A stretch of 64,000 bases of DNA, taken from positions 91,651 to 155,650 of the forward strand of contig NZ_SDKK01000001.1 in the NCBI RefSeq assembly GCF_008107625.1, in the 5' to 3' direction. The notes below the pieces were generated by a model, which saw only the letters and a program-made list of their open reading frames with translations, had not been told where the DNA came from and did no database searches. The DNA comes from Zoogloea oleivorans (GTDB taxonomy: Bacteria > Pseudomonadota > Gammaproteobacteria > Burkholderiales > Rhodocyclaceae). Positions 42,684 through 51,863 of this stretch are shown here, piece after piece. The position numbers and the translations under genes were made by a program. Position 1 is the stretch's first letter; the number at the start of each line of letters is the position of its first letter.

Positions 42684-43856
42684 TCAGCGTCCGAAAAGCT
42701 CGTCGTCGGGCTCCAGCGCCAGGCCGGCTGATGGGGGCATAGTGAGTTCGCCGATGGCAAAGCGGGGATAGACCGTCGTGATGACCAGTTCGCCGACGGC
42801 TCTTTTCTCTATTCCGAGTATTTCTCCGCGGGGTGTTGTGATGGGCTGTCTGGCGGATTTGAAGGCAGAAAAGGTATCGCCGATCGAGACACCTTGTTCG
42901 GCACCGGCATCGAGATAGACGGCCTTGTTGTCGACTTTCACGACGCGGGCAGAAAATGGCAGGCAGCTGGTTATCGCTTCGGCCCACCGTGCAACATCCT
43001 CAAGAACGGCGCCATGGACACGTCCAAAGTCGCTGGCGTAATGGGCCGTACTGCCAAAAACGATGCTTTCCGGTATTGCCACGTGGCCGGATGCTGTCTG
43101 AGAAAAGCGTTTGCGTGCGACACAGGAGCCGTCGGAGGCGTCGAGGATGAGGGCTTCCATGTCGATTTCCCGGTGGCTTTCATCTGCGCTGATGGCCAGG
43201 GAGCGATAACGTCCGATCAGCAGGTACTGGGCCCGGTGTTTGCGGGTTGCCGTGCGGACGACCGACCAGGCCTGCAGATCAAGGGGAATGGCGCCGACGA
43301 CCCGTTCCGGAACGCCGAAATGGACCATGGTGTTACCGTTGTAGTCGGCAAATATCGCTGGATTTGCGCCGAGACGCCGGGCAATTTCACCGGCGCTCAA
43401 CTGAGCGTAGCCTGACATTTCATTGATCTTCAACTGCTCGGGGCGCAATACCGGGAAGCCGCCGATCAGGAGGCGTTTGGTGTGCCCTTCGCGACAGACA
43501 TTTCCCGTTGGACTGGCCGGCTCCGATTCGAGGTCGGCACTCAATGTGACCCGGTATGTCTCGCCGTCATGGCTCTCGTTGATGATTTGGTGCCGATACA
43601 CTCTGGCAGATGCCTTGACCACCACCTGGTCGAAGGCCGTCTGTGGGCCCGAGGTGCCGAGCACCGATCCGACGTGAAGTGATCCGCTGCGTGCCGCTTC
43701 CGCCAGCGCATTGCGAATGGCCTCTTCACGGGCTGCCAGTGGATTCTGATTGCGCAGTGGCGCTGCGCCCTCCACGACAACCGATTCTGCATGGCCGATT
43801 GTTCCGGCAAGGAATAGCGCCAGGCCGGACAGCCATGCGAGAAGCGGGCGGTACAT
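42684..43856 (-). CDS. Flagellar assembly protein FlgT-like
   Basis: A 390-residue periplasmic protein with a signal peptide (1 to about 23). The N-terminal FlgT-type domain (VEGAAPLRNQNPLAAREEAIRNAL) is followed by a middle domain (KRLLIGGFPV, LLIGRYRSL) and a C-terminal SH3-like domain (DNKAVYLDAGAEQGVSIGD). In Vibrio, FlgT builds the H ring around the basal body. It forms an operon with the LPP20-type lipoprotein just upstream. Confidence 0.8.
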   Translation of the reverse strand: MYRPLLAWLSGLALFLAGTIGHAESVVVEGAAPLRNQNPLAAREEAIRNALAEAARSGSLHVGSVLGTSGPQTAFDQVVVKASARVYRHQIINESHDGETYRVTLSADLESEPASPTGNVCREGHTKRLLIGGFPVLRPEQLKINEMSGYAQLSAGEIARRLGANPAIFADYNGNTMVHFGVPERVVGAIPLDLQAWSVVRTATRKHRAQYLLIGRYRSLAISADESHREIDMEALILDASDGSCVARKRFSQTASGHVAIPESIVFGSTAHYASDFGRVHGAVLEDVARWAEAITSCLPFSARVVKVDNKAVYLDAGAEQGVSIGDTFSAFKSARQPITTPRGEILGIEKRAVGELVITTVYPRFAIGELTMPPSAGLALEPDDELFGR

Positions 43857-43859
43857 CTT

Positions 43860-44429
43860 TTATTGGGCGGTGTAATAGTAGGCGCTGGGTTGAACGCAAC
43901 CCGACAGGCCGCAGCTGGTGTCTGCCGCAGTAATAGCTCCGCACTGATTGCTGGTATTGGTACTGGAAATACAGGTAAAGAAATTTGGTGTGAGGTCGAG
44001 TTCTACCGTGGCTTCGAAATTGCCGTCAGCCACGGCCGTGATATTGACGAGTCGGGCGCCGCGGATAAAAGCATCGACGTAAGTCCGGACGTTGTCGTTT
44101 TGTGTTGCAAATGCCGATACGGCCGTATTGCCCCATACGCGAAAACCATAGACCTGTTCGGCAAGAACGCGGTAGGCGTCGACCCGTGCGGCGCGCATGG
44201 CCATCAGTTTTTGCTGGCCCATGGTGTATTGCGACGAATTGCCGCCAATTGCGCCGTAGCCGACTGCCAGTACCTTTTGGGGTTGATAGACGGCTGCTCT
44301 TGTTTCACGCACGGCAGTGCAGCACGGGCCGGGGGCGGTAACACAGCCCGAGAGTAGTGCTGTAAATCCCGCTGCTGCAATGGAAAGTTTCAATTTGTTC
44401 ATTTTTTTCATTTCATTTGTTTTATACAT
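43860..44429 (-). CDS. LPP20-type lipoprotein (FlgP-like)
   Basis: A protein of about 189 residues from ATG 44429 (AAAGG upstream; ATG 44411 is an alternative). The lipobox is LLSGC, giving an outer-membrane lipoprotein. The mature part has the LPP20 pattern (QKLMAMRAARVDAYRVLAEQVYGFRV) shared with Vibrio FlgP, which goes with FlgT. Several C-terminal cysteines are extra. The 235 bases upstream are AT-rich and probably contain the operon promoter. Confidence 0.75.
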   Translation of the reverse strand: MYKTNEMKKMNKLKLSIAAAGFTALLSGCVTAPGPCCTAVRETRAAVYQPQKVLAVGYGAIGGNSSQYTMGQQKLMAMRAARVDAYRVLAEQVYGFRVWGNTAVSAFATQNDNVRTYVDAFIRGARLVNITAVADGNFEATVELDLTPNFFTCISSTNTSNQCGAITAADTSCGLSGCVQPSAYYYTAQ

Positions 44430-44664
44430 TCTTTTTGCCTTTTCTTTTCCGTAATTCCGTAAAAAGACTTGTTGGTGAATTGTCGGCAAGGAGGCGGTTA
44501 ACTTTAATTGGGAGTGTATTGCGCCTGATTGACGATGCTGGCACCTGCCAATTAGGCGCGGCATGTCGCAGCGGCGGCAGGGCTCGCAACTTTTCCTGCC
44601 TCGGTCTAGTCTGTGCTTATGGGCTGGTTGGTTGTGCCGTGCAGCTGCGCAGGAGAGGATCTGA

Positions 44665-45162
44665 ATGAGGCGGAGAGGGTGGTCAGACAGTTGGGCGATG
44701 AGGGGGGTTTCAGCCCTGGTGGTCGTGTTGCTGGCGGGACAGGCCGTGCCGGCAAGGGCCGTCAACAAGTGCACCGGTGCAGATGGGCGGGTGACTTACA
44801 CGGACGGGCCGTGTGCGGGTGACAGTCGGGTGTCACGAGTCGATATACCTCCGCCGACGAGTCGGCAGGAGGAGGCCGAGGCGCGTGCCCGTGCCGATCG
44901 CCTGGTGGGCGAAGCGCGGGTTCTGGAGGCCAGGCAGACGGCTGAAAGTGTGGAGAGGCAGCGCCGTTATGAGGCAGAGCGTGCTGCCGAGGTGGCGCAG
45001 CAGCATCAGCAGAGCCAGCGGGATGAGGCCGAGCGGCTGGGGGCGGTGTATCCGGCGCCGTTCATTCCTCGTCACCGTCCTCCGGTGGTGCCGGTCCAGC
45101 CGAAGCCGAAACCTGTACCACAGGAGCGTCAGGCCTTGATGCGGGCCTATCCGTTCCGCTGA
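44665..45162 (+). CDS. DUF4124-domain exported protein
   Basis: A 165-residue protein with a signal segment (about 10 to 32), the DUF4124 motif VNKCTGADGRVTYTDGPC (two cysteines, about 34 to 50), a long charged coiled coil and a Pro-rich C-terminus. The family is common in betaproteobacteria and of unknown function. AGGAG precedes the start. The 3' end overlaps the convergent next gene by 16 bases. Confidence 0.8.
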   Translation: MRRRGWSDSWAMRGVSALVVVLLAGQAVPARAVNKCTGADGRVTYTDGPCAGDSRVSRVDIPPPTSRQEEAEARARADRLVGEARVLEARQTAESVERQRRYEAERAAEVAQQHQQSQRDEAERLGAVYPAPFIPRHRPPVVPVQPKPKPVPQERQALMRAYPFR

Positions 45163-45815
45163 CGGGCGCCGTTCAGTGCCAGGGGCGGTTTGGTGAAAGT
45201 AGCGAGTTCATCTGCTGAAACCGGGCCAAGAATCAGCAGACGAATGGGTTGATCGGCACTTTTTGCGGCGCAACCCAGGGCCCCGGCCACGCGTGCGGCG
45301 AGGCCCGCGGCGGGGTGGTCGAGGACGATCAGTGTTGGCCGGCGTGGCTGCCAGCGGGCGAGGGCTTTGATGCGGGTTTCGTCCGCGGCCTCCAGCCAGG
45401 CATCGTCCCAGGGTTCGTCAGTCCGTCGCGGTAAAAACCAGATCAGCGGACGCAGTTGCACGCCGAGCCGGTAAAGGATGCCGCCAAGGCGACTGCGTTC
45501 GTCCAGCTGGTGATAGCCGGCCAGACGATAGCCAAAATGACGGACCGTGAGCCTGGCGTCTGCCGGGACCGTGGCGCAGCTCAGCACACACGGCACGGTC
45601 GGGTGCGACCAGGGCAGCAAGGTGGCGCCGTTGCCGGCGTTGTCCATCACCCAGGCCATGAGGCGGCGTTTCAGATTCTCATCGCCGGGTTCGGCATCCG
45701 GTTTGTCGGTGATGGGGGCCAGTGCATTGCTGTCGTAACGCTGGCGCAGGCGGGGCAGGCGCGGGGCGACGGCAACCAGGGCTGCAGCCACCAGCACGAG
45801 CCCCGCGTTCAGCAT
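45147..45815 (-). CDS. Hypothetical protein with N-terminal membrane anchor
   Basis: A 222-residue protein with one membrane segment (LNAGLVLVAAALVAVAP) and a soluble part with a beta-strand RRPTLIVLDHPAAGL segment and an RLLILGP strand, suggesting an alpha/beta domain. No family is recognised. It overlaps the methyltransferase gene upstream by 7 bases and is probably co-transcribed. Confidence 0.6.
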   Translation of the reverse strand: MLNAGLVLVAAALVAVAPRLPRLRQRYDSNALAPITDKPDAEPGDENLKRRLMAWVMDNAGNGATLLPWSHPTVPCVLSCATVPADARLTVRHFGYRLAGYHQLDERSRLGGILYRLGVQLRPLIWFLPRRTDEPWDDAWLEAADETRIKALARWQPRRPTLIVLDHPAAGLAARVAGALGCAAKSADQPIRLLILGPVSADELATFTKPPLALNGARQRNG

Positions 45816-46669
45816 GCGAAGCGGCTCCGCAGTTCGTTCAGGTTGAGTTCATCGAGGATCTTCTCGATGCGTTCCATGGCGTTCTTGCGCGGTACGCCGG
45901 TGCGTCGGGCGATGATCAGCTCGTTTTTCATGGAATGTTCCCAGCCGACCAGTTCGGTTACCGTCACCTGGTAGCCGTGGGCTTCGAGCTGCAGGCAGCG
46001 CAGCACGTTGGTCAACTGGCTGCCGAATTCGCGGGTGTGGATCGGGTGGCGCCAGATTTCCGACAGCGGCGTGAGGCCGAAGCTGGCGTTCTTGTTGTGG
46101 CGCAGCACGCTGGCCACTTCGGCCTGGCAGCACGGCACCAGCACCAGGAAGCGGGCATCCTTGGCGAAGGCGAACTGGATGGCGTCGTCGGTGGCCGTGT
46201 TGCAGGCGTGCAGCGCCGTCACCACGTCGATGCGTTCCGGCAGTTCGGCGGAGCGGGTGGATTCCTCCACGCTGACGTCGAGGAAGCGCATGCGCGGAAA
46301 ATCGAGTTGCCCGGCCAGCACGCGGGAGCGCTCGACCAGTTCGGCGCGGGTTTCGATGCCGAAGACAGTGCCGACATCCTTCGCCTTGAGGAACAGGTCG
46401 TAGAGGATGAAGCCCAGGTAGGACTTGCCGGCGCCGTGGTCGGCGAGGCTCAGGCTGCCGGTTTCGGCCAGCACCTCGGCGAGCAGCGGCTCGATGAACT
46501 GGTACAGGTGGTAAACCTGCTTGAGCTTGCGCCGGCTGTCCTGGTTGAGCTGGCCCTCGCGGGTCAGGATGTGGAGTTCCTTCAGCAGCTCGATGGACTG
46601 GCCGGGGCGGATCTCGGGATGTACTGCCGGTTTGGCCTCGACGGCCGCGGGCTTAGTCTTTTTTGCCAT
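45809..46669 (-). CDS. SAM-dependent methyltransferase (Methyltransf_32-like)
   Basis: A 286-residue protein with an N-terminal helical region and a Rossmann core: ADHGAGKSYLGFILYDLF in place of the classical GxGxG loop, VFGIETRAELVERS, VTALHACNTATDDAI and LVPCCQAEV. This pattern matches the METTL25/RRNAD1-like group. The substrate is unknown, possibly RNA. It overlaps the DUF1415 gene by 17 bases. Confidence 0.75.
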   Translation of the reverse strand: MAKKTKPAAVEAKPAVHPEIRPGQSIELLKELHILTREGQLNQDSRRKLKQVYHLYQFIEPLLAEVLAETGSLSLADHGAGKSYLGFILYDLFLKAKDVGTVFGIETRAELVERSRVLAGQLDFPRMRFLDVSVEESTRSAELPERIDVVTALHACNTATDDAIQFAFAKDARFLVLVPCCQAEVASVLRHNKNASFGLTPLSEIWRHPIHTREFGSQLTNVLRCLQLEAHGYQVTVTELVGWEHSMKNELIIARRTGVPRKNAMERIEKILDELNLNELRSRFAC

Positions 46670-47219
46670 CGTTCTTCGAGGTGGCGAGGCCGAGGGCTTT
46701 CCAGCCGGCGAGGCCGAGTTTTTGCAGGGTCTCGATGTTGCGTTCGTAGATCATCTCGGCTTCCGGGAAGGCTTCGACGGCCTTGTCGAGGCTGGCTTCG
46801 CGGATCAGGTGCAGGGTCGGGAAGGGCGAGCGGTTGGTGTAGTTGGAGATGTCGTCCGGCTCGGTGCCCTCGAACTGGAAGTCCGGGTGAAAGCTGGCAA
46901 TCTGGATGACGCCTTCCAGCTCGTGCTCGGTGACGGCCTCGTCGGCAATTTCCAGCACGTCGTTGAAGAGCAGGAAGTCGGGGAAGAGGGTGGGATGCAC
47001 CAGCAGCGTGGTGTCCACGTCTTCCGGGCTGGCGGCGGCGATGAAGTCGAGTTCTTCGTCGAGCTGCTCGAGGAAGGCGTCGAAGTGGCGCGCGTCGCTG
47101 ACCACGATGCGGACCTGGTTCTTCACGTAGACCGACTTGGCAAAGGGGCACAGGTTGAGGCCGATAACGGCCTTTTCGATCCACTCACGGGTGGCGGCAA
47201 TGACTTCTTCGTGACTCAT
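46653..47219 (-). CDS. DUF1415 family protein
   Basis: A 188-residue protein starting at ATG 47219 (MSHEEVIAATREW). It has the DUF1415 signature GLNLCPFAKSV near residue 20, HPTLFPDFLLFND and the SFHPDFQFEGTEPDD...NRSPFPTLHLIRE block. Function is unknown; the family is widespread in proteobacteria. Confidence 0.9.
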   Translation of the reverse strand: MSHEEVIAATREWIEKAVIGLNLCPFAKSVYVKNQVRIVVSDARHFDAFLEQLDEELDFIAAASPEDVDTTLLVHPTLFPDFLLFNDVLEIADEAVTEHELEGVIQIASFHPDFQFEGTEPDDISNYTNRSPFPTLHLIREASLDKAVEAFPEAEMIYERNIETLQKLGLAGWKALGLATSKNDGKKD

Positions 47220-47284
47220 GGTGCAGGCTTTCCGGGGATTTCCTTCGAGGGTCGCCATTTTGCCCTGATAATGGCAGGCTTTCA

Positions 47285-48226
47285 TTGATTCAACGCACGC
47301 CCATGTCCATCCAGTGGTTCCCCGGTCACATGACTTCCGCCCGCAAGAAGGCGGCGGAGAGCATGGAGCGTATCGACGTCGTCATCGAAGTGCTCGATGC
47401 CCGCCTGCCCGAGGCGAGCAGCAACCCGATGATTCGTGACCTGCGCGCCCATCGCCAGCGGCCGTGTCTGAAGATTCTCAACAAGGCCGATCTGGCCGAT
47501 CCGGTCGTCACCGCCCAGTGGCTGGCCTATTACAACGCCCAGAAGGGCGTGAAGGCGGTGGCCCTGTCGTGCAAGAAGCCCGGCGACGTGGCCAAGGTGC
47601 CCAACCTGTGCAAACCGCTGGCGCCCCACCGGGCCGACCGTCTGAAGCCGCTGCGCATGATGATCATGGGCATTCCCAACGTGGGCAAATCCACGCTGAT
47701 GAATGCACTGCTCAAGAAGCGTGTGGCCAAAGTGGGCGACGAGCCGGCGGTGACCAAGAGCCAGCAGGTGCTGGATCTGTCGCCGACCATGACGCTCACC
47801 GACACCCCGGGCATGATGTGGCCGAAGATCACCCACGACGCAGACGGTTTTGCGCTGGCGGCCAGTCACGCGATCGGCCGCAATGCGGTGATCGACGAAG
47901 AGGTGGCGAACTTTCTCGGCGGGCTGTTGCTGGCGCGCTATCCGGCTCTGATCGCCAAGCGCTACGGCGTGCCGGTGGAAGGCCTGGACGGCCCGGCGCT
48001 GGTGGAAGCGATCGCCCGGCGGCGCGGCTGCTTGCTGAGAGGCGGCGGGCTCGACATCGAAAAGGCGTCCCTGATCCTGCTGCAGGATTACCGCGATGGC
48101 GCCATCGGCCGGGTCAGTCTGGAAACGCCAACCACCCGCAAGGCGATGCTCGACGCCTACGCCGAAAAGCTGGCGGCCGCGGCCCAAGCCAAGGCCGACG
48201 AGCAGGATCCGGACGCCAGCGAATAA
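47285..48226 (+). CDS. ylqF: Circularly permuted ribosome-assembly GTPase (RbgA/YlqF family)
   Basis: A protein of about 313 residues (the second ATG, MSIQWFPGHM, may be the true start). Motif order is permuted: G4 (LNKADL) precedes G1 (GIPNVGKST) and G3 (DTPG). The N-terminal WFPGHM is typical. In Bacillus, RbgA matures the large ribosomal subunit; the proteobacterial relatives are assumed to act similarly. Confidence 0.9.
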   Translation: MIQRTPMSIQWFPGHMTSARKKAAESMERIDVVIEVLDARLPEASSNPMIRDLRAHRQRPCLKILNKADLADPVVTAQWLAYYNAQKGVKAVALSCKKPGDVAKVPNLCKPLAPHRADRLKPLRMMIMGIPNVGKSTLMNALLKKRVAKVGDEPAVTKSQQVLDLSPTMTLTDTPGMMWPKITHDADGFALAASHAIGRNAVIDEEVANFLGGLLLARYPALIAKRYGVPVEGLDGPALVEAIARRRGCLLRGGGLDIEKASLILLQDYRDGAIGRVSLETPTTRKAMLDAYAEKLAAAAQAKADEQDPDASE

Positions 48227-48229
48227 TGT

Positions 48230-48294
48230 GTGGGTCGGACTGAAGTCCGACGCCGCGCGCTGAATCGGCTGAGTCGGACTGAAGTCCGACCCAC
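48230..48294. repeat. REP/BIME-like double palindrome between convergent genes
   Basis: GTCGGACT-GA-AGTCCGAC occurs twice (48234 to 48251 and 48273 to 48290). The outer GTGG and CCAC extend the pair to a near-perfect 22-bp inverted repeat. It separates the stops of two converging genes and can act as a bidirectional terminator. Dispersed palindromes of this kind are usually present in many genomic copies. Confidence 0.8.
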
Positions 48295-48306
48295 AAAACG
48301 TTTTGC

Positions 48307-49329
48307 TTAAACCCGCAGCAGCAGGGTCTTGAGCGGCGGGTTCCCGTCGGAACTCGGGAAGTCGGCTTCCGGCGCGATCCATTCCATCTCGCGGATGGTC
48401 CGGCCGGCCTTCTTGGCGCTACGCTCCAGCTGGTCGGCCCAGGCCTGGCGATCCACCTGGGCAACGTTGTTGCAGCACACCAGCGTACCGCCTTCATTCG
48501 TGCACAGCAGCGCCGGCTTGAACAGCGCGGAGTAGTCATTCACCAGGTCCACCACCCCGAAGGCGCTCTTGGCGTAGCGGGGCGGGTCGAGGAAGACCAG
48601 GTCGAAGCTGTGCTTTTCGAGCACCGGGAACGGCGGCATGCGCTTGCCGCGCACCATCTTCGCCTGGCCAATGCCGGACAACTGGCGCAGGGCGGCGAAG
48701 GCGTCGCTCTTCACGAAGCGCACGCGGATCGGCAACTCGTTGAGGCGCGCGTTTTCCTTGCCGATGGACAGGCTCGTTTCGGAAAAGTCCACATTCACCA
48801 CATGCTTGGCGCCGGCCTTGGCGGCGGCGATGCCGAGCCCGCAGGTGTAGGCAAAGGTGTTGAGCAGGGACTTGCCCGGCGCCTCGGCCATGATGCGCCG
48901 GCGCGCGGCGCGCAGGTCGAGGAACAGCCACGGATCCTGCCCGCCATGACGGGCCTGGACGCGGTACTTCACACCCAGCTCCGAGAATTCGCGCAGCGCT
49001 TCGGCCTTGGCCAGCTGCTCGGGGGGCAGGGCGTTGCTGATGCGCGAATTGGCGTGACTGCGGTCGTTGTAGATCACGTCGAGGCCGGGACAGGCCTCTG
49101 CGTAGAAGCCTTCGAGGGCTTCCAGCTCGGCGGGCATCAGCGGCCCGTGGAAACTCTGCACGAGAATCAGGCTGCCGTAGCGGTCGACGGTGAGGCCGGG
49201 GCGCCCTTCGACGGTGCCGTGGAAGAGCCGGTAGGCGTCGGTTTTTTCCTTCAGCAGGCGGGCGATCAGGTCGCGGCGGACTTCGTGGGCCTCGTGAAGG
49301 GCGGAGATCAGGTTCTGGGAATCAGGCAT
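48307..49329 (-). CDS. RlmI-like class I SAM-dependent methyltransferase
   Basis: A 340-residue protein starting at ATG 49329 (MPDSQNLISALHEA). The N-terminal part is an EEHEH-type domain (RLFHGTVEGRPGLTVDRYG), then the Rossmann core with LLNTFAYTCGLGIAAAKAGA, VNVDFSETSL and the catalytic-type LVFLDPPRYAKSAFG. It resembles RlmI/RlmK 23S rRNA m5C/m7G methyltransferases but lacks an obvious PUA domain. The target nucleotide is not known. Confidence 0.85.
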   Translation of the reverse strand: MPDSQNLISALHEAHEVRRDLIARLLKEKTDAYRLFHGTVEGRPGLTVDRYGSLILVQSFHGPLMPAELEALEGFYAEACPGLDVIYNDRSHANSRISNALPPEQLAKAEALREFSELGVKYRVQARHGGQDPWLFLDLRAARRRIMAEAPGKSLLNTFAYTCGLGIAAAKAGAKHVVNVDFSETSLSIGKENARLNELPIRVRFVKSDAFAALRQLSGIGQAKMVRGKRMPPFPVLEKHSFDLVFLDPPRYAKSAFGVVDLVNDYSALFKPALLCTNEGGTLVCCNNVAQVDRQAWADQLERSAKKAGRTIREMEWIAPEADFPSSDGNPPLKTLLLRV

Positions 49330-49369
49330 GGGATACGGTACAGGCTTTCGGCAGGATAGGTAAATCGGC

Positions 49370-50890
49370 TCAAAGACCGAAGAATTCGCGGATTTTTTTG
49401 CCCAGGGCGGCAACTTCGGAGCCCTGGGAGGCACTGTGGCCTGGTTTGTCTTCAGCATACCCCGTTTCGAGGGCCTGGAAGTGGCTGAGACGGCGTTCGA
49501 GGATGGCGGAAATGCCTTCTGCAAGCTCCGGGCGGGCCCGGATGATGTGTTCGAAGCCGGCCTTGTCGAGGCGGTAGGCTTCCATGTCGCTGGTGGCAAT
49601 GACGGTGGCCCGGCGCGGCGCCCCGGTCATCAGGCCGAGTTCGCCAAACAGGCTGCCCGGGCCGCGTTTTTCGAGCAGGCGTTGCTGGCCGCCATCGGGT
49701 GGCTGCCACCAGGCTTCGGCTTCGCCGCTGACGATGATGTAGAGCCAGTGGGCGATGGCGCCCTGGCGGGTGACGATGTCGCCGCGCGCAAAGGGGGCAT
49801 TCACCAGCCGGCGGGCCAGCTCCAGCTGCTCGGCTTCGGACAGGCGCGAGAACAGGTCGATCTGTGAAATCGCCTGCAGGCGGCGATTGAGTTCGCGGGC
49901 ACGGACTTCCTCCCGGTGCGCCTCGCCTTCCTGCACCAGATGGATGGTCTGGTCGCTGACGGCGAGGCGGATGCCTTCCCGTTGCAGTGCGGCGAGAACA
50001 TGGTGGCGCACGTCGGAGTCAGTGACTTCGTCCGGGCCCGGGTCTACCAGCCAGTAGCGCAGGGCGTAGCGGGCGAAGCCCGGGCCGAAGTCGAGGAGCA
50101 GGCACTGGGGCTGCGGTTCGAGGCTCAGGTTGGGAATGCGGGCGGTCTGGATGTCCTGCAGGATGGCTGCGCTGACCCGTGCCGGCGGCACCGACAGATC
50201 GATGTTGAAGGAAATGCTGCGCCGCTGCTGGGGCACCGCCTGGCGCTTGTTGCACAGCACCGAGTAGCGGTTCTTCATCAGGTGGCTGTTCGGAATGACG
50301 ACCCGTTCGCCGCTGCGCGTGACGATGGCGGTGTAGCGCCACTGAATGTCGCTGACCCGGCCGCCGAGGTCGTCCATCTGGATCCAGTCGCCGATCTCGA
50401 GGGAGTTGTCCATCTGCAGGGCCAGGCCGCCGAGCAGGTTGCCGAGGGTGTCCTGCATTGAAATGGCCACCACCGCGGTAAGCACCGCCGAGGTGGCGAA
50501 CAGGTGGGAGAACTCCATCCCGGCGAGGTTGAGGCGCAGGAAGCCCCACGCCACATAGCCGATGATCACCAGGATGTCGGCGAGGATGCCGGAAATGTGC
50601 ACCCGCATCCGCGGCAGCACCACGTTGAAAAGGGCCAGGCCCAGGTAGCGGATGACCGCCAGGCCTTCGCCGAAGATCGACATTTCGCGTAGCCAGCGCA
50701 GGGCGGCCGGCTGCATGTAGCCCTCAAGCAGGCCGGCCAGCAGGTCGCCGAGCAGGCAGGCGACGAAGAATACGCCGGTGTTCATCAGGGAGCGCCGCCA
50801 GGCGATCAGGGGCCGGATGATCAGCGCCCCGCTGAGAATCATCAGCAGGATGGCGAAGGGGGCTTCTGTGCTGAGGAAGGGAATGAGCAT
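49370..50890 (-). CDS. MscS-family channel with cyclic nucleotide-binding domain
   Basis: A 506-residue protein. Membrane helices cover residues about 5 to 150; the last, pore-lining part includes VVAISMQDTLGNLLGGLALQ. The MscS beta domain (IGDWIQMDDLGGRVSDIQWR) and the alpha/beta vestibule extend to about 300. A cNMP-binding fold follows (about 345 to 470, with GSLFGELGLMTGAPRRATVIA as the phosphate-binding cassette). Channels of this bCNG type are gated by nucleotide more than by tension. Confidence 0.9.
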   Translation of the reverse strand: MLIPFLSTEAPFAILLMILSGALIIRPLIAWRRSLMNTGVFFVACLLGDLLAGLLEGYMQPAALRWLREMSIFGEGLAVIRYLGLALFNVVLPRMRVHISGILADILVIIGYVAWGFLRLNLAGMEFSHLFATSAVLTAVVAISMQDTLGNLLGGLALQMDNSLEIGDWIQMDDLGGRVSDIQWRYTAIVTRSGERVVIPNSHLMKNRYSVLCNKRQAVPQQRRSISFNIDLSVPPARVSAAILQDIQTARIPNLSLEPQPQCLLLDFGPGFARYALRYWLVDPGPDEVTDSDVRHHVLAALQREGIRLAVSDQTIHLVQEGEAHREEVRARELNRRLQAISQIDLFSRLSEAEQLELARRLVNAPFARGDIVTRQGAIAHWLYIIVSGEAEAWWQPPDGGQQRLLEKRGPGSLFGELGLMTGAPRRATVIATSDMEAYRLDKAGFEHIIRARPELAEGISAILERRLSHFQALETGYAEDKPGHSASQGSEVAALGKKIREFFGL

Positions 50891-51021
50891 GAAGGTCGGG
50901 TCAGGGGCGTCCGGATGGATTGCGCTGGGCAGGTCTTGCCTGATGGTTAACGGAAGACGCCCGCCCGAATGAAGGGGCGGGGCTCAGATCTGGGGCGCTG
51001 CGCCTGGGGGGCGTGGAAACG

Positions 51022-51432
51022 TCAGAGGGCGGCGCGCAGGCGCTCGGCCATCTCGTCCATTTCGGTACGGGTCGGGGCGGTGGCCGGCCACACGCCGGGC
51101 AGGCTGTCGCCGGGGGTGCGTGGCAGCACGTGGAGGTGGAAGTGGAAGACGGTTTGTCCGCCGGCCACTTCGTTGGCCTGGAAGAGCGTTACGCCTTCGC
51201 AGCCCGCGGCCTGGCGGACGGCTTTGGCGACCCGGGTGGTGGTGCGCATGACGGCTTCGGCCAGCTCGTCTTCCAGGGTGTAGATGTTTTCCCGGTGGGG
51301 TTTGGCGATGACCAGGGTGTGCCCCGGGCTGCCGGCCATGATGTTGAGGAAGGCGAGGGTGTGTTCATCCTCGTAAACCTTCGAGGCGGGCAGTTCGCCG
51401 CGCACGATACGGCAGAAAACGCAGTCATCCAT
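51022..51432 (-). CDS. HIT-family hydrolase
   Basis: A 136-residue protein with the N-terminal CVFCRIVRGELPAS and the histidine triad HFHLHVLPR near residue 100. The enzymes hydrolyse or transfer nucleoside phosphates. It stands downstream of the thioredoxin gene. Confidence 0.9.
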   Translation of the reverse strand: MDDCVFCRIVRGELPASKVYEDEHTLAFLNIMAGSPGHTLVIAKPHRENIYTLEDELAEAVMRTTTRVAKAVRQAAGCEGVTLFQANEVAGGQTVFHFHLHVLPRTPGDSLPGVWPATAPTRTEMDEMAERLRAAL

Positions 51433-51473
51433 TTTTGTCTCCTCCTTGTTCCGGTGTTTTTTTCTGGTACCGA

Positions 51474-51863
51474 TTATCCCGCACGTTCGGCCAGGGCGCG
51501 GCGCAGGTTGCGCTCTTCCTGCCAGCTGCGGCGTAGCGGATCGGAATTGGCGTAGCGCCGGCTCTCCTCCACGCTCTGGGCATGGAAGCTCTCGACGGTG
51601 CGCTGAAGCAGTTCGTGGTGGGGCAGCATGGTACCGAAGAACAGAACGGCATCATCGCGCTGGATGAGCACGGTGGGAAAGTTCTCCACGTCGTAATCGT
51701 CGAGCAGGTCGGCTTCGTCCTCCACGTCCAGCCACACGAAACGGGCCGTCGGGAAGCGGGTGGCAAGGGCTTCGAAGCCTTCCCGATAGTCCCGGCAGGT
51801 GCCGCACCAGTTGGCACACAGGCAGGCGATGAGGAATTCTGGGGTGTCGGCGGGGGCGTTCAT
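51474..51863 (-). CDS. Thioredoxin-family protein
   Basis: A 129-residue protein starting at ATG 51863 (overlapping the upstream stop as ATGA). The active site is WCGTC (C20, C23), with the cis-proline segment ENFPTVLI and a C-terminal helical extension of about 40 residues. No signal peptide, so it is cytosolic. It probably works as a disulfide reductase. Confidence 0.85.
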   Translation of the reverse strand: MNAPADTPEFLIACLCANWCGTCRDYREGFEALATRFPTARFVWLDVEDEADLLDDYDVENFPTVLIQRDDAVLFFGTMLPHHELLQRTVESFHAQSVEESRRYANSDPLRRSWQEERNLRRALAERAG

